Below are positions 57,050-64,000 of a stretch of DNA of 64,000 nucleotides, piece after piece. This stretch comes from Macrotrachela quadricornifera. Lineage: Eukaryota; Rotifera; Eurotatoria; Philodinida; Philodinidae. Both the position numbers and the translations under genes were made by a program. Numbering within the stretch: position 1 is the first letter of the stretch; each line of letters opens with the position of its first letter. The stretch is taken from the NCBI GenBank assembly GCA_022393335.1, contig JAJEKB010020868.1, positions 102,792 to 166,791 of the forward strand, written 5' to 3'. The notes beneath the pieces were generated by a model, which had not been told where the DNA came from, ran no database searches, and saw only the letters and a program-made list of their open reading frames with translations.

Positions 57050-58703
57050 TGGGCATAAATATCTTTCGAACAATAACAAAAGAATAGATGTAGACATTGA
57101 TGTGGGATCAGAAATGAAGATATTTCGTAGAGAGCTTCAAGTGCTTTTACTTCATGAGTTTCGCTTGGATCAAAAAACAACGGACGCAACAAGCAACACA
57201 TGCAGTACGATGAGCAAGGATATATTCTCCATTCGTACAGTGCAACATTGGTTCAACCGGTTCAAGAACGGTGAGTTCGAACTCGACGATTTACCTCATT
57301 CCGAAAGACTACTAGAGGTGAATATGGATGCTTACAGCAGCTTATTGAAGAAGATCCCGGATTGACTACACACTGTTTCGCAGAACGCGTTGGATGCTCT
57401 CATAGTACAGCGAAAAATGATATGGGTGAATTAGGCAAGACGTGAAAATATAGAGTTTGGACACCATATGATTTGTCACCAAAACAGGTCCTACACGAGG
57501 TTGACGCTTGTATAGAATTAATAACATCTCACTGCACCTATCGATGGTGGCTCCACAATCTTATTACCGGCGATGAAAAGTGGACGTTATATGTTAATCA
57601 TATGTGCAAGCGACACTGTGTGGGAGTTGGGCAAACAGGTTTACCACCACCCAAAAATGACCTTCATTCAAAACTTCTCTCGCCTGCTTTCGCCATCACT
57701 GTTAATCTAGATTGTCAGAAATAAGACCAAACTGCAGCAAAACTTCAGGAGAAGCAAGATAGAGTTTATTTTTTACATGAGATTGCCAAAATTCACATTT
57801 AAAAGTGAACGCGTGAAAAATTATTCAAGCTCGAATGGGTTACGGTCCCATATCCACCCTATTCTCCAAACTTGGCTTCTACGAACTACCGTCTGTCTCA
57901 TTATCCTTCTAATTATTTGCACGAGGAAAAGTTCATCAATGAGGACGACCTCGAAATGAACCTCATCAACTTCTTCAGTTAAAAGGCTCCAGACTTCTAT
58001 GAGCGCGGGGTCCATTCTCTACCAGAGTGTTGGTGACAGATCATAGATAGAAATGGAGCGTATATTATTAAAAACTAGTCGTATTTTTTAAGTTAAGAAA
58101 TAAAAAGAGAATTTCCGTAAAAAACGTCAAAAATTTCTTGCCAACTTATTAGCAATGTTTATGACATCTGTTAGAGAGGAGATCAAGGCAAATTTCTATC
58201 CCCATACTTCAACTCTCCTTTTCAACTATGTTTCATAAAAAGAGTGTAGAAATGATGTCTACGGTTTAGACTTGAATTAGTTGGTTTGGAAGAAACATTT
58301 CACTTTTACCAGAAAATGATATCAAATAAAATTGAATTTTTTCACCCAACTCAATCCGAAAAATGGGAACATCAGTTTTATATATTTTTTTCATGTTAAA
58401 ATGAGTTTCCTAACTGCTGCGAATTCCCAGCTAGAAATTGTACTCCTGCAATAATATGTGTAAGAATGAGCTTTCGGTATAGATTATCAATCTTAAACCG
58501 AGATTTTTGTAGCAATATTCTTTAACTTATATGATCTATCATAGAATGATGCGAAGAAATTCGAATTTTCTAGAAACTAAAGTTTAATATGCTCTATTTT
58601 TGAACAAAAAACTGCTTTTTTTGGTATATGGAAATGTTCTAATAAATGAATATTTTTCAAAAATTAATATCCACGACACAGTGCTTTTATGGATTTATGC
58701 CCA
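57050..58703 (+). mobile_element. Dead mariner element
   Basis: Short inverted ends TGGGCATAAAT (57050-57060) and ATTTATGCCCA (58693-58703) bracket a decayed mariner transposase gene. At ~1.65 kb it is slightly longer than a typical mariner (about 1.3 kb). A minus-strand open frame just beyond the right end (58704-58946) is cut by the element but has no recognised family. Confidence 0.65.
57114..58065 (+). pseudogene. Mariner transposase pseudogene
   Basis: It reads from MKIFRRELQVLLLHEFRL through the helix-turn-helix (IRTVQHWFNRFKNGEFELDD, then GCSHSTAK) to the catalytic region with TGDEKWTLYVNHMCKR. The third catalytic block is YSPNLASTNYRL, where the usual aspartates are replaced by Asn. 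It ends APDFYERGVHSLPECW and IDRNGAYI. There are frameshifts and stops near 57361, 57444, 57722, 57980 and 58035. It resembles SETMAR-type mariner transposases and cannot be functional. Confidence 0.85.
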
Positions 58704-58948
58704 TTGACCGAGAAAACATTTAAACGAACGACTTTTCACCGAAAAAAATTGCGCGAATCTCACAATAGCAAAATACTCCCTTATCAGTTCGTTATCTCCA
58801 CTCTCGTCCTCACCCTCAAAAACCGTCTCGTTGGCTTTGTTTTCGCTGAAACCGCTTGCTGAAAAGTCTTTTGCTGATTTGTAACATTCTCGATTCCCAT
58901 TCCGTCTCATATACATCTTCGTATAAAATTCTTTGCCACTTTTCATTT

Positions 58949-59101
58949 CTCATACTGCTATACTTTAAATCAAATTTACTACCGAGTAGAGATATGACGC
59001 AAGACTTTTATTTCAGTATAATCTGTACCCTATACTGAAATAAAATTCTTATATCATATCACTACTAAGTAATAAATTTGATGTAAATTATGACAGCGTA
59101 C
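58949..59101. mobile_element. Hairpin MITE, copy 2
   Basis: Inverted arms of about 70 bp (58949-59022 and 59031-59101) around a short loop ('atactttaaatcaaatttac', 'gagatatga', 'cttttatttcagtata'). The motif order matches the hairpin at 40263-40431, at roughly 70% identity by eye. Confidence 0.65.
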
Positions 59102-59329
59102 AAATATTTGTTCAGGCATGTAACATAGACAATTTTAGTGCTTATCGAACCTACGCGTATGTTTATTCTAACCAACCATGATTACTTCATATACTATTAT
59201 ACAGAATTTATCGTAAACAGCAATATTACAATGAATTTTACAATTCCCGATTTTTATATAAAAACCTGACTTTTCTTAAAAAGTTTCCTGCCGGCTTTTC
59301 TAATTTTAAAATATATTTTGCTGAGATCT

Positions 59330-59990
59330 CTATACTCTTCATAGGTCTTTGTAGGCTATTTGAGGTACCTTTTATAGGCTCCTATGGAAGTTTCAAGGTG
59401 CCCTTTATAGATCCTTAAGGTCTATTTGGGAGTACTCTTCATAGGTCCTTAGGGAGTAATTGAACTTTCTTCGTAAGCTTTTCTCGCTTATATGGAATAC
59501 ATTCTGTATGGCTCATCGAGGCTAATCTCAGAGAAGACATGAAGACTCACGAAGGATACAGTCGTAGCAGTTATGTAAACTTATGAAGGATATTCCTAAA
59601 TAGGCTATAGAGTGTTTCGAACGGTGCTTCAAGATAGATGATGAGAAACTATGAAAGGTACCCAAATAAGTCATCAGTACTAATAAAAGATACCCTCAAA
59701 TAAATTATAAGGACCTATGAAGAGTACTCCCAAATACTCTATAAGAACCTATTAATGGAACCACGAAATATAACTATAAGGACGTATTAAGATTACCGCC
59801 AAGTATCCTATAACGACTTATGAAAAAATCCTGAAATAGGTGATAAGGACCTATGAAGACATCGTTAAATAATCTCTTTGGAACTATGAAGAGGACTCAA
59901 AATACGTTATGAAGGTTTACGAAGACATTCCAAAATAGATTATGAGAAGTTATGGAGAGTACCCTAAATAGATCTTGAAAAATTTTGAAA
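59330..59990. repeat. GGTACC-type satellite, two opposite arrays
   Basis: 59330-59470 carries forward units ('tactcttcataggtccttag'). 59530-59990 carries the reverse-complement units ('aaggacctatgaagagtact', 'ggacctatgaaga'), so the array switches orientation near 59500. Both are diverged. Confidence 0.65.
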
Positions 59991-60514
59991 CTACTGAAAA
60001 ATAAAACCTATGACAATTTTAAGAAGATAAAACTCTAAAGTTGTGTAAAATTTAGTCATTGAAAAACATCTCGAACCATTTTCATCTATTCACATTTTTT
60101 CTGATCTATTCGCACCCCATTTCCAGCCATTCGAATGGCTCTGAATGAGTTTTTTCCCTCTTGTTAACAATCCTGCACTTTTTAAAAAATCGCAAAATTA
60201 AGAAATAAAAGAGTTATGTTAATAAAAACAATAAATTAAAGAAAGTTGGATCTTCTGAGTTGTTGTTTTACTAGCCAGAATCCGGGCATACTACACGGCT
60301 GTTTTTCTCCAACGTATGATATCAAACATATAATCTTTGGCCTGGCACAGGCATGCACACACTCTACATCATGTACATAGAAGCCATCCGGCTTCATACT
60401 CTTATATCGCCTATATTTTTATAGTCCTTGTAGTTCTTCTAGCCTTATCCTCTTATTTCCTTAGTCCCTTTTTGCCTTTCCCTTATTTTCTAATCGCCTT
60501 ATTGCCTTACTTAC

Positions 60515-60640
60515 TTCAGGGCCTATGAGTACCCCTATAATATAGCCCTTGAAGTCTTACAGGCATCTCTATAGTACAGCCCTTAAAGTCCTATGAGTAC
60601 TCCTATAGTATGGCTCTTGAGGTTTTTCCCCCTTATAGCC
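60515..60640. repeat. GGTACC-type satellite, short array
   Basis: Three units of the form 'ctatgagtacccctataata' + 'tagcccttgaagtc' with a period near 38-40 bp, close in sequence to 944-1140 rather than to the 59.5 kb array. Confidence 0.6.
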
Positions 60641-60857
60641 TTATTCGATATTTAACCTTTAACCTCAAGCGGACAGACGCACAACCGCACTTTATTATAG
60701 GGCGAATGATTTTTCTTTTATTTTCAGACACAACGACGGTGCCGCAAGTATGGTGGGAACTACGAAAATCTTGTGGAGAATCCCGTTAACATCTTGGGAA
60801 CCTTGTGAAAATCCCGTGGGAATCCCGGGAATACGAAATCCGCCGTTTTCCCCTGGC

Positions 60858-61098
60858 GTTAAACTTTCTCCACACAAAAACTTTAGCTAGAGTAGTTTGT
60901 TTAAAAATTTTTAGAATTTATGAACAAAATCTCTCCGAGAAATGAAACTTTCAAAATATGCACAGTCCGCACACTATCTACGGAAAACTGTCTATTTGTT
61001 GTAGGCTTTATTTCTGTGAGAGGTTTTGTCCGAAAGTTCTAAAAATTTTTAAACAAACTACTCTAGCTAAAGTGTTTGTGTGGACAAAGTTTAACGTC
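60858..61098. mobile_element. Foldback with ~65-bp arms
   Basis: 'gttaaactttctccacacaa' ... 'gctagagtagtttgtttaaa' (60858-60925) is repeated inverted at 61030-61098. The centre is unique. Just upstream, 60740-60850 contains repeated 'gggaat(c)ccgtgg'-like GC-rich units. The open frame across it is unsupported. Confidence 0.6.
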
Positions 61099-61099
61099 A

Positions 61100-63649
61100 A
61101 AATTTTAAAAAGGTGATATTGCCGCTGCTGTAACACTTTCTAGCAAACATTTGCTGAAACCTAAATATTTTCCTTGGAACAAGCCATGGATACAAACTTT
61201 TCTCAGAATACGCATAGTTCACTAAAGTCTACCAGATGCATGACCTTCCGACTCGAAAATGCTTCAATAGTTAGGAATACTCACTTGCCAGTTTAAACCC
61301 TCATGATTGAAGAAAAAATTATCAAGAAAAAATTTATACAGCAAAGCTTGTGTGCTCATTTTGGGCATATCAAATAATTAAAAACAGTTGCTGTCTAGAT
61401 CGAATTCGAACGTTCGAGTTCGACGCATGACTACTTACACCTCTCATCCTCGATTTTCAAACGAACATGAATACTTTTTACACTCTCTTAATTTTCTTTT
61501 TACAAAATATTGCATCAATTGAGAAAGTATTTTACTTTTAATGCGAAATTTTTAAGAGAAATGAGACAAAAAAAACCACGAATTCAGATATTTTGATGGT
61601 TGTAACGCACAACTATTTTTGTCATCAAGTTGAATCAAAATGAGGTCTTTAGAAGATCTTTCTATCAAAACATGCGTCATGTAAAAGGAAAAGCGACCAT
61701 AGTGTTTTACAAGTTGATGAATAGAAACAGTAAAAATAGAAAAACTTCTCTACCTAGAGTAACTTCTGATAAGAATACAGATTGAAACTGGAGAGAGTGT
61801 GGCAAAATTCAAAGAGTAGAAAAGTTAAACGAAAATGAAATGATGAATAGAACGTTAGAATTTTTGTAGCAGACGTTTTTTCATATTTATCGAAGAAGTT
61901 TCATTCACCACAGAAAGCACAGGTTAGTCATTCGCATGTATCTACATTGATTTCTTGTCTTTTGATGAGAAATCTAGTCTATTCAACGATTGTATATAGC
62001 TGTATTAGAATCAAAATAAAATTCTTCATTTCTAGCTCATTTACTTGTCAGGCACAACTATTGATTTTGAATGAGTCTCAAATTAGTTATAAATGCAATG
62101 ATTTTTCAGTTGCTCAAATGACATCGAACCTATTAAACTAATTGATTTAGACAAACATTCGAACAATTGGAAGTTCAAAAAATCAAAATATTTTCTTTAT
62201 AGGCTTTCAATGACATCAATCTGTGTATTGTCGAAAAAAGAGTGATAAGCTATTTAATTAAAACTATACTAATCGACCTTCTTAAGTCTATTCTTTCCAG
62301 ACTCTTGTTTTTCTTAGTCGATCAGGGAAGATTCTTGTTAGTCTTGTAGTTCAAGCAAAAATCTTTTTCTCTAGAAGAATCTAAACAAAATTGCAAGAGA
62401 GAGATCCATCCTTTGATCATCATGTCTATATATATCGCTTACATATATTTCGTTGTTCATTTCTATATCAATAGTTAGACTGTTGACACGATCCTATAAA
62501 CAAAGTATGTTAATAGTTTAAATAGACAATTATTTTTTTCTCAAGATTTGTTTCAACTTCCTCAATCAAAATTTTATTTAAATGCACATAAAACTAGATA
62601 ACCTTTTTATTGTTGGTTTCGATGGTTCTAATGCTTTTTTTAAATTCGCTATAATTGTACTTATTTTTTCAAATATCTTTAGTTCTTGCAATATTTTATA
62701 ATAAAGTAACGAAGAAATATAAAAAAAAAAAGAATCAGACAAGAATTGAAGAATACAAGATTCGTGTCAGGTGAAGCATTTCTTGCCTCAATAAACAAGA
62801 TTCTGTCAACAAGAATACTAAAAGAATGTCAAGATCTAGTTTTTCAGGTAAAAATCTTGGCTAATGATCAAGAAAATCTACTTGAACATAAGTGTCAGTG
62901 GATACTTCATTTATCTGTTGACAAATTTTTGATAGATTTATCATTTTTGACATTGTTATTCATTTAACAGTTCTATCAAAATAAAATGAAAATGTGATGA
63001 TCAATAGATCATAAATGAACCGTTCTTAATAGAAGTCGTTTTAAAATTAACTACCCTTCAATGTTGATCATTATTGATAAATTGAATAAAGTTCACAAAT
63101 ATTGATTTAAATAACAGAAGAATATTTTCTAAATAATAAACTCCTATTTACTTTGTTCCTTTTTTAACCGATGATTTTGACAGAATTATTGCAATAAACT
63201 CCGCATCGATCAAAATGAAGAACATCTAAAAAAATGAATTCAGAAATTTAAACGTCATGTCATATTTTATAAATATATTCCATCTACTGTCTTTAAAAAT
63301 GCAATTATAATACGTAGCTCGATTGAGAAAATCAAAGAGATTAATAATATGAGAATACACTAAAAACTTAAATAAATACGATCCACTTGTAATCAGTCAT
63401 GGCGTATAAAATAAATAATTCAACGTGGAGATACCAGTATATATTTGCTTAAAGTTAGTAAATGATTTATTCTGCAATGATGTCGAATCTATTAGTCTTC
63501 TTCTAGCCTTTTAGAATGTTCGATTCGTAAGCAGATAAATGAATAACATCTTCTGCTTGCCCACAAAGTTTTCTAAATTGAATTGAAATATTTGTTATTT
63601 TCTTTTCATTACCTCTTTATTGAAAATTCATATAATATCGACACATATA
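61100..63649. other. Intergenic, no supported gene
   Basis: AT-rich sequence. 62280-62900 has many 'caagattct'/'agaatctt' variants and 'ttgacacgatccta', as at 11180-11520, pointing to a shared old repeat. The open frame 62746-62967 lies in this repeat and is not a credible gene. Confidence 0.35.
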
Positions 63650-64000
63650 TTAACCCTTTACCCCCTGCGGAGTCGCTTTCGACCCATTTATATAAAACAT
63701 ATGGAAGGTTAAGGAAGCATCTGTTTGAGAAGCTGCTAGAACATGATTTGTAGGAAACTTCATGTGCTATCAACTGAAGAAAAAAGGAACTCATTTCACT
63801 AGGTTCTTGGAAAGATATATGACTCGCAAAATGCATAATTTTGGGAAAAGCGGAAAATGATGATTGTGCAAAAAGAAAATTTTTTTTACTTCTAAGGAAA
63901 AGGTCGTTTGGTGATCTGCCATTTTATCTATATAGATGAAGATGTCCACTAATCACATGCCTAATTTCAGAATTTTCGCAGTGGTTGAATAGATCAAGAT
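63650..64000. mobile_element. Possible left end of a piggyBac-like element (runs off the window)
   Basis: TTAA followed by CCCTTTACCCCCTGCGG at 63650-63670 resembles the TTAACCCTTT ends of piggyBac-type elements and the CCCTTTCAGG ends at 19344-20094. The other end is outside the window, so this is tentative. Confidence 0.35.

Noticed and set aside
58695..58946. 83-aa minus-strand frame next to the mariner end as a host gene cut by mariner
   Set aside because: Composition is coding-like, but there is no continuation on the other side of the element and no family match.
62746..62967. 73-aa frame near the right end
   Set aside because: Built from 'caagattct' repeats shared with 11180-11520; no conserved pattern.
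1..64000. CRISPR arrays, bacterial operons, Shine-Dalgarno sites
   Set aside because: The window is eukaryotic (spliced genes, poly(A) signals); direct repeats here are satellites without unique equal-length spacers.

Overview
The window looks like nuclear DNA of a bdelloid rotifer (Rotaria/Adineta type). This is inferred from family content and gene architecture, not from a marker gene. The DNA is AT-rich and eukaryotic, with GT-AG introns of about 50-90 bp plus a few long ones. The gene families seen are typical of bdelloids: an ART-TPR protein, a PAN/LamG secreted protein, a pentapeptide-repeat membrane protein, ribonuclease-inhibitor-type LRR exons, F-box genes and an intronless secreted beta-propeller glycosidase-like gene. 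Genes are sparse and mobile or foldback DNA is dense, so this is an accessory (possibly subtelomeric) region.

Layout. 1-7.7 kb: no genes. It holds tandem repeats, a 34-bp GGTACC-type satellite, a hAT-like foldback element with an 8-bp target duplication (2618-2944) and a second TIR element (4055-4446). 7.7-10.4 kb: a nested palindrome carrying inverted satellite arrays. 10.8-11.0 kb: a small secreted six-cysteine peptide gene with TATA box, 5'UTR intron and poly(A) signal. 12.7-22.7 kb: the main find, a ~10-kb two-gene DNA transposon with 12-bp inverted ends, subterminal GCGTT-rich arrays, a spliced BEN-like DNA-binding protein (9 exons, 567 aa) and an intact spliced tnp2/CACTA-type transposase (7 exons, 831 aa). 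It also carries tRNA-like sequences and a further element nested in a transposase intron. Short minus-strand coding-like pieces abut both ends and may be a gene it split.

23-29.2 kb: three host genes on the + strand (secreted glycosidase-like propeller; secreted PAN/LamG protein; coiled-coil protein). 29.4-34 kb: large inverted repeats and tandem repeats. 34-35.2 kb: a decayed F-box gene with a MITE inserted in it. 36.1-38.1 kb: ADP-ribosyltransferase plus TPR protein (minus strand). 39.3-43.5 kb: a hAT-like element with perfect 8-bp duplication, containing a second hAT-like element that also has a perfect 8-bp duplication, and a hairpin MITE. 43.5-48.4 kb: intergenic repeats. 48.5-50.6 kb: pentapeptide-repeat membrane protein (2 exons). 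50.8-51.4 kb: TTAA-flanked foldback. 51.9-54.9 kb: an LRR gene whose ten repeats are ten 84-nt exons separated by almost constant 59-bp introns, and an F-box first exon upstream. 56-64 kb: GGTACC-type satellites in both orientations, a dead mariner and further hairpins.

The transposon genes form one functional unit (transposase plus a candidate subterminal-repeat binding protein). The host genes do not form an operon or an obvious pathway. All exon joins were made by eye from frame and splice consensus, and family names come from recognised sequence patterns without database searches.
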